A DNA stretch of 64,000 nucleotides. Origin: Bacteroidaceae bacterium. GTDB lineage: Bacteria; Bacteroidota; Bacteroidia; Bacteroidales; Bacteroidaceae. The translations under genes were made by a program, and so were the position numbers. The stretch is taken from positions 1 through 64,000 of the forward strand of contig JAFUOP010000018.1 in the NCBI GenBank assembly GCA_017481875.1, given 5' to 3'. This document shows, piece by piece, positions 54,099-62,547 of this stretch; the first letter of the stretch is position 1; each line of letters begins with the position of its first letter. A model generated the notes under the pieces. It made no database searches. It was given only the letters and a program-made list of their open reading frames with translations, and was not told where the DNA came from.

Positions 54099-54124
54099 GA
54101 GGCTGTATCACTTGATACGGCCTC
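54099..54124 (+). terminator. Stem-loop between tRNA-Thr and trmN6
   Basis: GAGGCTGTATC (54099-54109) pairs with GATACGGCCTC (54114-54124), one G-U pair, ACTT loop. AAAAATTT rather than a T-run follows, so it may be a processing structure instead of a terminator. Confidence 0.4.
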
Positions 54125-54148
54125 AAAAATTTACAACGCAAGGAACCA

Positions 54149-54859
54149 ATGTCCAACAATTATTTCAAATTCAAAAAATTCACAATAGAACAAGAGGGCT
54201 GCGCAATGAAGGTGGGCACAGACGGTTGTTTGTTAGGGGCTTGGTTCGACATTGAAAACAGCAAAAGAATTTTGGACATAGGGGCCGGCACAGGGCTCAT
54301 ATCCATTATGGCAGCTCAACGATGCAACGCCAAGATTACAGGAATAGAAATTGACGCTGCCGCAGCTGCAAGAGCAGTTGAAAATGTAAAGAATTCTCCT
54401 TGGAACGAAAAAATAGAGATTATAAATTCCGATTTGCGCATCTTCGGCACCGAGGAGCTTTTCGACACCATAGTAAGCAACCCGCCATATTTTGCGAATA
54501 GCTTAAAATGCAACAACGAGCAACGCACTTTGGCACGCCACAACGACACGCTCTCCCCCGCCCTGTTTTTCGCAAAAGCCAAGGAGTTACTCGCAAGCAA
54601 CGGAAAAATATCGCTCATACTCCCAACAGAATTGTTCAAAGAGTGGGAGCAAGAAGCTATTTTCAAAGGATTTACGCCTACAAGAATAACGAACATACAA
54701 ACCACGCCACAAAAAATGCCCAAGCGCACACTTGTAGAATTTCAGCAAAACACCGGCAAAGTTTTAAAAGAAGATACACTGATATTAGAAAGCAGGCCGG
54801 GAGTTTACAGCAAGGAAGCCTGCGCCCTGCTACGAGATTTCTACCTTAAAATAGAATAA
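54149..54859 (+). CDS. trmN6: tRNA1(Val) A37 N6-methyltransferase (TrmN6/YfiC family)
   Basis: A 236-residue SAM-dependent methyltransferase. It opens YFKFKKFTIEQEGCAMKVGT with DGCLLGAW, the family's typical start, followed by motif I ILDIGAGTGLISIMAAQR near 40 and the catalytic NPPYF near 109 (VSNPPYFANSLKCNNEQRTL with ARH), which matches N6-adenine methyltransferases. It lies 75 bp downstream of tRNA-Thr in the same direction and may share its promoter. The target in E. coli is A37 of tRNA1(Val); the same is inferred here. Confidence 0.9.
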   Translation: MSNNYFKFKKFTIEQEGCAMKVGTDGCLLGAWFDIENSKRILDIGAGTGLISIMAAQRCNAKITGIEIDAAAAARAVENVKNSPWNEKIEIINSDLRIFGTEELFDTIVSNPPYFANSLKCNNEQRTLARHNDTLSPALFFAKAKELLASNGKISLILPTELFKEWEQEAIFKGFTPTRITNIQTTPQKMPKRTLVEFQQNTGKVLKEDTLILESRPGVYSKEACALLRDFYLKIE

Positions 54860-54931
54860 CACACAGCACAATTTCACATATGCGCCGCTGTTACCCACAG
54901 TGTACATTTGTAATCATTTTTCACAAAACAA

Positions 54932-56068
54932 TCACTCTTTTTTGCCTTTTTTATTACGCCCCTTCACACCCTTTTTGAACGATGGTATAGGGGGCAACTG
55001 AGGCAATTTTTCCACTATATCGCTTACCTTAGGAAAAGGTATATCAATCTTTGGGAGCGATATATCCATTTTGGGAATATTTATATCCACTTTGGGGAGT
55101 TCTGCCTCCAATTCAGACACCGAAACACTAACAAGCTCTGCAAGCTGTTTATACAACGGCACAACAACAGAGCAGCCGTTCCAGTCGGGCGAAGCCATCA
55201 CATTAAGGCCTTGCGGCACCATCTCCACAAAAATTTCCGCCTGCATATCAGCCGGCTCGCCATCGAAATGCACGGGGCCTGCCGATTTCCTTTTTATCTT
55301 AAGCCATTTAGTCTCAAAAGTTTTTATATGGCCGTTGCGTGTTAATGTACGGCCAAACAACTGCCCCAATATAAGCGGCACATCGGTTGCAGGGAAAGGT
55401 TCAAGAATCGTAACACTTAAAAGCCCGTCGCGCATAGAAGCATTGGGGCTTATGTAGGCATTATTTCCATACTGCGCGGCATTTCCACAAGCTATAAGAA
55501 AAGCCTTGTAATCTTTTTTAAAAGACTCACACTCTATTTCATACACTTCGGGTTCATAATTAAGCCAGTCGGTGAGGGTTTGGTTCATGTAACCCCACAA
55601 GCCACGACGCGTTCCACGAGCAAAACTACTGCTTACAAGCGCATCGAAACCAATACCGCAAGTGCAGAAAAACGGTGAGCCGTTTATTTTTCCATAATCG
55701 ACAGCTACAGGAACCGCTTTATTTAAAAATTCTACAGCCTTTTTCCCATCGAGCGGAATACCTAAATGACGTGCCAAGCCATTACCCGAGCCGCAGGGAA
55801 TAATTCCAAGAGCAGTATTTGTACCTACAAGAGAGCGGGCAACCTCATTCACGGTGCCATCGCCACCGACAGCCACCACCACATCTACTCTTTCGGAAAC
55901 AGCCTCCTTGGTAAGTTCGCAAGCGTGAGCGACATACCGTGTCTCTTTTATCAAAACATCGAATTTTTCTTTGTCTATAAAAGAGCGCACCAAGCGAGGC
56001 ACAGAGTGCTTACCTCCTGTACCCGATTTTGGATTTATAAGAAACAGTATTTTTTTCTTCTCGCTCAC
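54932..56068 (-). CDS. Diacylglycerol/sphingosine-type lipid kinase with repetitive C-terminal tail
   Basis: A 378-residue protein of the DAGK catalytic family that phosphorylates a lipid using ATP. ILFLINPKSGTGGKHSVPRL opens the domain; VVVAVGGDGTVNEVARSLVG near 63 is the GGDGT nucleotide motif; LGIIPCGSGNGLARHLGIP near 90 and YGKINGSPFFCTCGIGFDAL near 126 follow. The usual domain ends near 300. The remaining roughly 75 residues hold PKVDINIP-KMDISLP-KIDIPFP-KV repeats of seven residues, then proline-rich and lysine-rich ends (KKGVKGRNKKGKKE). Bacteroidota also use this family for sphingolipid metabolism, so the lipid cannot be fixed. Confidence 0.85.
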   Translation of the reverse strand: MSEKKKILFLINPKSGTGGKHSVPRLVRSFIDKEKFDVLIKETRYVAHACELTKEAVSERVDVVVAVGGDGTVNEVARSLVGTNTALGIIPCGSGNGLARHLGIPLDGKKAVEFLNKAVPVAVDYGKINGSPFFCTCGIGFDALVSSSFARGTRRGLWGYMNQTLTDWLNYEPEVYEIECESFKKDYKAFLIACGNAAQYGNNAYISPNASMRDGLLSVTILEPFPATDVPLILGQLFGRTLTRNGHIKTFETKWLKIKRKSAGPVHFDGEPADMQAEIFVEMVPQGLNVMASPDWNGCSVVVPLYKQLAELVSVSVSELEAELPKVDINIPKMDISLPKIDIPFPKVSDIVEKLPQLPPIPSFKKGVKGRNKKGKKE

Positions 56069-56218
56069 TTGTTAAAACTTTTATGCGAAGATACAATATA
56101 AACAACAAATTAAAAACATATTTTGGGTTTATTAACCTAAAAAAAACAGTGCATCGGAATTGCCCATTGCAGCAATTTGCTTTTATTAATACTATAATAA
56201 ATATTTAAATTAAAAATA

Positions 56219-56250
56219 TTTCTTAGTACCGATTATTAGCAGTATCTTTG
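56219..56250 (+). promoter_or_regulatory. Promoter of lon
   Basis: TTTC (56219-56222) lies 20 bp before TATCTTTG (56243-56250), a perfect -7 box. The leader before lon is about 88 nt, long for this window. No CIRCE-like heat-shock dyad was seen. Confidence 0.55.
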
Positions 56251-56341
56251 TATTTAAATTGCACATCATTTAACTTAGCAGAAGCTTTTGTACAACACTT
56301 GTTTAATGCAAAATGTTTCTAAACAAAGAAATTCATAATTT

Positions 56342-58807
56342 ATGGAAAACGATAACGACATAGTCATAAATTTGGGAGAAGAAAATACGGAAGACCAGTT
56401 TCTCCCATTAATAACCGACATAGATGAGCCCATCAATATAGATTCTTTTTTGGGAGAGATAGACAAAGAGTTGCCGATTCTCACATTGCGCAACATGATA
56501 CTCTACCCCACATCGGTACTGCCCGTTACCATTGGCAGAAGTTCAACCATGCAGTTGATAAAAGATGCATACGAGAAAGAATTGTACATAGGTGTTTTTT
56601 GTCAAAAAGAGCCGGAGACTGAGGTTCCACTCTACCACGACCTTTACCACATTGGTACACTTGCAAAGGTTGCCCGCATCATTAAAATGCCCGATGGCGC
56701 AACTGCGGCAATATTGCAAGGCTTGCAAAGAATTGAGCTCGATTACCTGACACAGAAAAAGCCATACCTCATAGGCTCTGTAAAAGAGGCACTTGAAGAT
56801 TTATCGACCGATGACGATGAGTTTGAACTGCTAATGGACGAATGCCGCGACAAGATTGTAAAAATATTCAAAAACAATCATAGAAAATCGTTGCAGCCCA
56901 ATTTTGAGCAAGCAATGAAAAACCTCACCAGCGGCCCCTTACTTATAAATTTCATAGCATCTAATTTAAAGTTAGATGTTGAAGAGAAGTACTCATTACT
57001 CACAGGGAAGAGCTACACCGACCGAGCATATTCTTTGTTGAAAATACTGAATAGAGAGATTGAATACGCCAAAATTCAGCATAAGATAAACAAGCGCACC
57101 TCAATGGAGCTCGACCAGCAGCAGAAGGAGTATTTCTTGCAACAACAAATGAAAGTGATACAAGAGGAGTTGGGTGGCAGTGTGCAGGACCAGGACACCG
57201 TTTCACTACGCAAGAAAGCCGACGAGAAAAAATGGAGTAAAGAAACCGAGGAGGTTTTCAGCAAGGAACTTGCCAAGCTCGAAAGAATAAACCCGCAAAC
57301 ACCCGATTATCACGTTCAGCTAAATTATTTGCAGTTGTTCGTAAGCCTTCCTTGGGGTAAATGCACGACCGACAATCTCGACATTGCACGTGCACGAAAA
57401 GTACTCGACCGAGACCACTACGGGCTCGACAAAGTAAAAGAGCGAATACTGGAGCATCTTGCTGTAATAAAAATGCGTGGCGACTTGAAATCGCCCATTA
57501 TCTGCCTCTATGGCCCTCCGGGCGTGGGAAAAACATCGCTTGGGAAATCAATAGCCGAGGCTCTTGAGCGCAAATACGTGCGTATGTCATTGGGAGGTGT
57601 ACACGACGAATCGGAAATACGCGGACACAGAAAAACCTACATTGGTGCTATGCCCGGACGCATACTGAAGAACCTCACAAAAGCAGGCAGCGACAACCCC
57701 GTATTCATTCTCGACGAGATTGACAAAGTGGGGCAAGCCTCCAACCACGGCGACCCATCGTCGGCACTCCTGGAGGTGCTGGACCCCGAGCAGAACAATA
57801 CATTCCACGACAACTTTCTCGACATCGACTACGATTTGTCGAAAATAATGTTTATTGCAACAGCAAACAACCTGAGCAGTATCCCCGCACCACTGCTCGA
57901 CCGCATGGAACTTATTGAAGTAAGCGGCTACCTCACCGAAGAGAAGATTGAGATAGCAAAACGCCACCTGGTGCCCAAAGAAAAAGAGGCTAACGGTGTG
58001 AGCAAAGAGAAGGTTACCATAAACAAGGCAGCCATTGAACGCATTATAGAGGATTACACCCGTGAATCGGGGGTGCGCTCGTTAGAAAAAAAGATTGGTA
58101 AAATATTCCGTCGATTGGCGTGCCAGAAAGCAACCAATGGAGAAATAGATATAACTACAGTTAAGCCTGCAAACCTGCCCGAGTTGCTTGGGCCTAAAGA
58201 GTTCACACGCGACATATACCAAGGCAACGACTATGCAGGTGTTGTTGTGGGGCTTGCTTGGACAGCCGTAGGTGGTGAGATTCTCTTCATAGAGACAAGC
58301 CTAAGTCGCGGGAAAGGCGACAAACTCACTCTCACCGGTAACCTGGGCGATGTAATGAAAGAGTCGGCAATGCTTGCCCTTGAATACATAAAAGCCCACT
58401 CTACCGACCTCGAGATTCCCTATGAGGTATTCGAGAACTGGCACATTCACCTACACGTGCCCGAGGGTGCAATACCCAAAGACGGCCCATCGGCAGGTAT
58501 AACAATGGCCACAGCACTTGCATCGGCTCTCACACAACGCAAAGTAAGGCCAAACCTTGCCATGACCGGTGAAATAACACTGCGTGGGAAAGTACTTCCC
58601 GTGGGTGGCATAAAGGAGAAGATTCTTGCAGCAAAACGTGCCGGAATTAAAGAAATAATTCTATGCAAGGAGAATGAGCGCAACATAAATTCAATACCCG
58701 AGATGTATATTAAAGGGCTCACATTCCATTATGTTGAGGACGTTAAAGAGGTTTTTGAAATAGCGTTGTTGAAAGAAAAAGTAAAGGACCCTGTAAATTT
58801 AATATAA
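56342..58807 (+). CDS. lon: Lon ATP-dependent protease
   Basis: Degrades misfolded and regulatory proteins in the cytoplasm as a hexamer. The 821 residues are a complete LonA: an acidic N-terminal extension of about 45 residues, the LON substrate-binding domain ([20 protein letters not shown]), coiled-coil middle, AAA+ domain with Walker [16 protein letters not shown] near 390 and Walker [12 protein letters not shown] near 455, then the S16 protease with [10 protein letters not shown] (catalytic Ser) near 720 and [20 protein letters not shown] with catalytic Lys near 760. Tgt follows three bases after its stop. Confidence 0.97.
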   Translation: MENDNDIVINLGEENTEDQFLPLITDIDEPINIDSFLGEIDKELPILTLRNMILYPTSVLPVTIGRSSTMQLIKDAYEKELYIGVFCQKEPETEVPLYHDLYHIGTLAKVARIIKMPDGATAAILQGLQRIELDYLTQKKPYLIGSVKEALEDLSTDDDEFELLMDECRDKIVKIFKNNHRKSLQPNFEQAMKNLTSGPLLINFIASNLKLDVEEKYSLLTGKSYTDRAYSLLKILNREIEYAKIQHKINKRTSMELDQQQKEYFLQQQMKVIQEELGGSVQDQDTVSLRKKADEKKWSKETEEVFSKELAKLERINPQTPDYHVQLNYLQLFVSLPWGKCTTDNLDIARARKVLDRDHYGLDKVKERILEHLAVIKMRGDLKSPIICLYGPPGVGKTSLGKSIAEALERKYVRMSLGGVHDESEIRGHRKTYIGAMPGRILKNLTKAGSDNPVFILDEIDKVGQASNHGDPSSALLEVLDPEQNNTFHDNFLDIDYDLSKIMFIATANNLSSIPAPLLDRMELIEVSGYLTEEKIEIAKRHLVPKEKEANGVSKEKVTINKAAIERIIEDYTRESGVRSLEKKIGKIFRRLACQKATNGEIDITTVKPANLPELLGPKEFTRDIYQGNDYAGVVVGLAWTAVGGEILFIETSLSRGKGDKLTLTGNLGDVMKESAMLALEYIKAHSTDLEIPYEVFENWHIHLHVPEGAIPKDGPSAGITMATALASALTQRKVRPNLAMTGEITLRGKVLPVGGIKEKILAAKRAGIKEIILCKENERNINSIPEMYIKGLTFHYVEDVKEVFEIALLKEKVKDPVNLI

Positions 58808-58810
58808 TAA

Positions 58811-59941
58811 GTGGAATTTCAGTTACTACACACGGACAGTGGCAGCAAAGCACGGGCAGGAGTGCTCACAACGGCACACGGCAAAATAGAAACACCTATT
58901 TTTATGCCGGTAGGCACTGTGGGCTCGGTAAAAGCAGTGCAAATCCCCGACCTTGTTACCGACGTTAAAGCACAGATAATACTTGGCAACACATACCACC
59001 TGTACCTGCGCCCCGGGCTCGATGTTCTTGAAAAAGCGGGTGGCCTGCATAAATTCAACAGTTGGGAACGCCCAATTCTCACCGACAGTGGCGGTTTCCA
59101 GGTATTCTCGTTAAAAGATATACGCAAGATGAACGAGGACGGTGTTGAATTCCGTTCACACATCGATGGTTCAAAGCACTTCTTTTCGCCGGAGCGAGTA
59201 ATGGACATAGAGCGCAGTATTGGTGCCGACATTATAATGGCATTCGACGAGTGCACCCCCGGCACTGCCGATTACAACTATGCGAAAAAATCGATGGAGC
59301 GCACGCACCGCTGGCTCGACCGTTGCATAGCAAGGCTTGACGAGACCGAGCCAAAGTATGGGTATGAGCAGCAGCTATTCCCCATTGTACAAGGCTGTGT
59401 GTACCCCGACCTGCGCCGTATATCGGCAGAATTCATAGCATCGAAGAACTGCGCAGGTAATGCCATTGGCGGCCTTGCCGTGGGCGAGCCTGCCGAGAAA
59501 ATGTATGAAATGATTGAGGTGGTAAACGAGATTTTACCCACCGACAAGCCACGCTACCTGATGGGTGTGGGAACACCTGCGAATATATTAGAGGGCATTG
59601 AACGCGGTGTAGATATGTTCGACTGTGTTATGCCTACGCGCAACGGTCGCAATGCTATGCTGTTCACAAAAAATGGCATAATGAATATGCGCAACGAAAA
59701 ATGGAAATACGACTTCAACCCCATAGAAGAAGATGGAGAATCGTATGTCGATAGGCAGTACAGCCGCGCATATTTGCGGCACCTGTTTGTGGCGCAGGAG
59801 TACCTTGCATTGCAAATAGCATCGCTGCACAACCTTGCATTTTATGTATGGCTCACACAGGAAGCACGTAAGCACATTCTTGCCGACGACTATGCAGTGT
59901 GGAAGAAAAACATGTTGGAACAAGTTACACGCCGACTATAA
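58811..59941 (+). CDS. tgt: tRNA-guanine transglycosylase, zinc cysteines replaced
   Basis: Exchanges guanine-34 for preQ1 in tRNAs with GUN anticodons, making queuosine. The 376-residue TIM barrel has MPVGTVGSVKAVQ, ILGNTYHLYLRPG, the nucleophile region LTDSGGFQVFSL near 95, and FDCVMPTRNGRNAMLFTKNG near 273. At the zinc site, where E. coli has CDCYTCRNYSRAYL, this protein has GESYVDRQYSRAYL: the three cysteines are Gly, Ser and Asp, although the downstream His (SLHNLAFY) remains. It may fold without zinc. GTG at 58811 is the start, three bases after lon. Confidence 0.93.
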   Translation: MEFQLLHTDSGSKARAGVLTTAHGKIETPIFMPVGTVGSVKAVQIPDLVTDVKAQIILGNTYHLYLRPGLDVLEKAGGLHKFNSWERPILTDSGGFQVFSLKDIRKMNEDGVEFRSHIDGSKHFFSPERVMDIERSIGADIIMAFDECTPGTADYNYAKKSMERTHRWLDRCIARLDETEPKYGYEQQLFPIVQGCVYPDLRRISAEFIASKNCAGNAIGGLAVGEPAEKMYEMIEVVNEILPTDKPRYLMGVGTPANILEGIERGVDMFDCVMPTRNGRNAMLFTKNGIMNMRNEKWKYDFNPIEEDGESYVDRQYSRAYLRHLFVAQEYLALQIASLHNLAFYVWLTQEARKHILADDYAVWKKNMLEQVTRRL

Positions 59942-59960
59942 AAAAAAGAGTATAATTACT

Positions 59961-61067
59961 ATGAAAAAATGGTTAGACGCACTTAAGCTGAAACGCCTCG
60001 ACCTATATATTATAGGTAAATTTTTAGGAACATATTTCTTTTCCTTGGGGCTTATAATCATAGTTATTGTGGTATTCGACTACAACGAGAAAATCGACAA
60101 GTTTGCTACATCAAATGCTACTATGTCGGAAGTTATATTCGACTACTACCTAAACTACGCGCCATACTTGGCAAACACATTCAGTGCACTCTTCGTGTTT
60201 ATTGCAGTAATATATTTCACATCAAAACTTGCCGAGAACTCCGAAATTATTGCAATGTTTGCATCGGGCGTTAGTTTTAAAAGACTATTACGTCCATATA
60301 TGATTTCAGCAGCATTTATAGCCCTGCTCACATATGTATTGGCAGCATACATCATACCCAACGGAAACGAGACACGTATTGATTTTGAGATTAAACACAA
60401 TAAAAAGAAGGAGACAAAGTCGGCACACAACATACAACTGCAAGTAGATGAAAACACTGTTGCCTACATAGAGAGATATGAAAAACGCAACTCCACCGGG
60501 TTCCGTTTCTCACTCGACAAATTTGAGGATAAAAAACTTGTGTCGCACATGACAGCAAGGAGTATAAAATACAACTCCGATGAAAAATACAAATGGACTG
60601 CACGCAATTGGATGATACGCGAGCTTTCCGGTGATAAGGAGGTTATCAGGTCGAGCAACCAGGTACCTCTCGACACAATAATAAAAATTGAGCCTGCCGA
60701 TTTTCTAATAACAGAGGGACAGCACGAGACTATGACAAGCCCCGAATTGAGTGAATACATCGACAAGCAAAAGGCTCGTGGCATGGCAAATATCAAAGCC
60801 TTTGAGGTGGAGTACCACAAAAGAATAGCAATGTCTTTTGCTGCGTTCATTCTCACAATCATAGGTGCATCACTCTCATCAAAAAAGACAAAAGGAGGAA
60901 TGGGGCTTTCGTTAGGAATTGGTTTAGGATTAAGCTTTTCATATATTCTGTTCCAAACAATCTCCTCTGCTTTTGCCGACCAAATGCCTGTAGCACTCGC
61001 AGTGTGGTTACCCAATATTTTATATAGTTTTATAGCTCTATATTTGTACCGTAAAGCTCCAAAATAG
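59961..61067 (+). CDS. LptF/LptG-family lipopolysaccharide export permease
   Basis: Inner-membrane permease of the Lpt complex that extracts LPS for transport to the outer membrane. The 368 residues have the LptF/G layout: helix 1 at about 13-35 (YIIGKFLGTYFFSLGLIIIV), two further helices to about 110, a periplasmic beta-jellyroll in the middle, and three C-terminal helices (AMSFAAFILTIIGASLSSKK; LGIGLGLSFSYILFQTISSA). I chose ATG at 59961 (MKKWLDALKLK); earlier ATGs overlap tgt and lack family character. tgt followed by this permease is a common Bacteroidales arrangement. Confidence 0.9.
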   Translation: MKKWLDALKLKRLDLYIIGKFLGTYFFSLGLIIIVIVVFDYNEKIDKFATSNATMSEVIFDYYLNYAPYLANTFSALFVFIAVIYFTSKLAENSEIIAMFASGVSFKRLLRPYMISAAFIALLTYVLAAYIIPNGNETRIDFEIKHNKKKETKSAHNIQLQVDENTVAYIERYEKRNSTGFRFSLDKFEDKKLVSHMTARSIKYNSDEKYKWTARNWMIRELSGDKEVIRSSNQVPLDTIIKIEPADFLITEGQHETMTSPELSEYIDKQKARGMANIKAFEVEYHKRIAMSFAAFILTIIGASLSSKKTKGGMGLSLGIGLGLSFSYILFQTISSAFADQMPVALAVWLPNILYSFIALYLYRKAPK

Positions 61068-61073
61068 TATTCT

Positions 61074-62486
61074 ATGTATTTTACAGATTTTGATTTTGAA
61101 GATGAGGTTCTCGACGCATTAGACGCAATGCGCTTCGAAACCTGTACCCCCATACAAGAACAGACAATACAGCCGTTGATGGACGGGCGCGACCTCATTG
61201 GTGTAGCACAAACAGGAACAGGGAAAACAGCAGCTTACCTACTGCCTGTGCTAAACAAGTTGTGCCGTGGCGGCTACCCCGACGATGCTATAAACTGCGT
61301 GGTAATGGCCCCCACACGTGAGCTTGCACAGCAGATAGACCGTCAATTAGAGGGATTCACATATTTTATGCCATTCTCAAGCGTGGCTGTGTATGGTGGG
61401 AACGATGGCCAGCGATACGAACAAGAGCTGCGGGGAATGGCAAAAGGAGCAGACATTATTGTCGCTACACCCGGAAGGCTTATAAGCCACATAAATTTAG
61501 GGAACATAGACCTTTCACGTGTATCGTTTTTCATACTCGACGAAGCCGACCGTATGCTCGACATGGGCTTCTATAACGACATTATGACCATTGCCAAGCA
61601 ACTTCCCAAGGAGCGACAAACAATGCTCTTTTCGGCAACAATGCCACAGGAGATACGCAAGCTGGCAGCCAACATACTCACCAACCCGTTGCAGATAACT
61701 CTCTCCCTGGCCAAGCCTGCCGACGGCATAGCACAGGAGGCATACATCTGCCACGAGGGGCAGAAAATGGGCATAATAAAGAACATCTTTGAGAGCGAGA
61801 GCACCGAGAGAGTAATTCTTTTTGCATCGCGCAAAAGCAAAGTAAAAGACATTTCAATTGCACTGAAAAAGCGCGGTTTTAATGTAGGTGAGATGCACAG
61901 CGACTTGGGACAAGCCGAGCGCGACGAGATTATGTTCCGCTACAAAAGCCGCAAGATAGACATTATTGTGGCAACCGATATTCTTGCCCGCGGAATTGAC
62001 ATCGACGACATACGTATAGTTATAAACTACGACGTTCCACGCGACTGCGACGACTACATACACCGTGTGGGGCGCACAGCACGTGCCAACACCAAAGGCC
62101 GCGCCATAACATTTGTTTCGGTCGAGGACCAGCAATACTTCAGACGCATTGAGGAGTTTATGGAACAAGAGGTACCTAAAACTCCACTGCCCGAAGAGCT
62201 TGGTGAGGCACCCGAATATTCACCAACAAAAGGGCGCCGTTCACGCAGTGGCAAGCATGGTGGCAATCGAAAGGAGCATAGTGGCCGTGGGCACGGACGC
62301 AGAGACAAGAGCCGCAAAGAGAGTGGCAAGCCCAAATCTAAAAAGGAGAATACTGCACCACAACAGGCAGAAAACGCGACACCTGCCAACAATAGCAACG
62401 AGGCAAAGAAAAAAACGCAACGTCGTCGCTATTACCACCGCCCAAAAAGAGATAAAGGACCCGGCAATAATGCTGCGGGAGAGTAA
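61074..62486 (+). CDS. DEAD-box RNA helicase with basic C-terminal tail
   Basis: ATP-dependent RNA-unwinding enzyme, 470 residues, RhlE-like. Motifs in order: Q motif ETCTPIQEQTIQPL near 23, motif I VAQTGTGKTAAYLLP near 43, Ia PTRELAQQI, GG, TPGRL, II LDEADRMLDMGF near 151, III SATMP, IV ILFASRKSKVKD, V ATDILARGIDI, VI HRVGRTARA near 328. The last 95 residues are low-complexity and basic (GRRSRSGKHGGNRKEHSGRG), probably for RNA binding. It begins 7 bp after the permease gene, in the lon-tgt-permease run. Confidence 0.93.
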   Translation: MYFTDFDFEDEVLDALDAMRFETCTPIQEQTIQPLMDGRDLIGVAQTGTGKTAAYLLPVLNKLCRGGYPDDAINCVVMAPTRELAQQIDRQLEGFTYFMPFSSVAVYGGNDGQRYEQELRGMAKGADIIVATPGRLISHINLGNIDLSRVSFFILDEADRMLDMGFYNDIMTIAKQLPKERQTMLFSATMPQEIRKLAANILTNPLQITLSLAKPADGIAQEAYICHEGQKMGIIKNIFESESTERVILFASRKSKVKDISIALKKRGFNVGEMHSDLGQAERDEIMFRYKSRKIDIIVATDILARGIDIDDIRIVINYDVPRDCDDYIHRVGRTARANTKGRAITFVSVEDQQYFRRIEEFMEQEVPKTPLPEELGEAPEYSPTKGRRSRSGKHGGNRKEHSGRGHGRRDKSRKESGKPKSKKENTAPQQAENATPANNSNEAKKKTQRRRYYHRPKRDKGPGNNAAGE

Positions 62487-62493
62487 CATATAA

Positions 62494-62533
62494 AAAAAAT
62501 AGAACCAAACTTTGGAGTTTGGTTCTATTTTTT
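62494..62533. terminator. Two-way terminator between the DEAD helicase and gcvPB
   Basis: An 18-bp perfect stem (62494-62511 with 62516-62533) and TTGG loop, with runs of A and T at the ends, between convergent genes. Confidence 0.88.
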
Positions 62534-62547
62534 ATGCAACAGCCACA

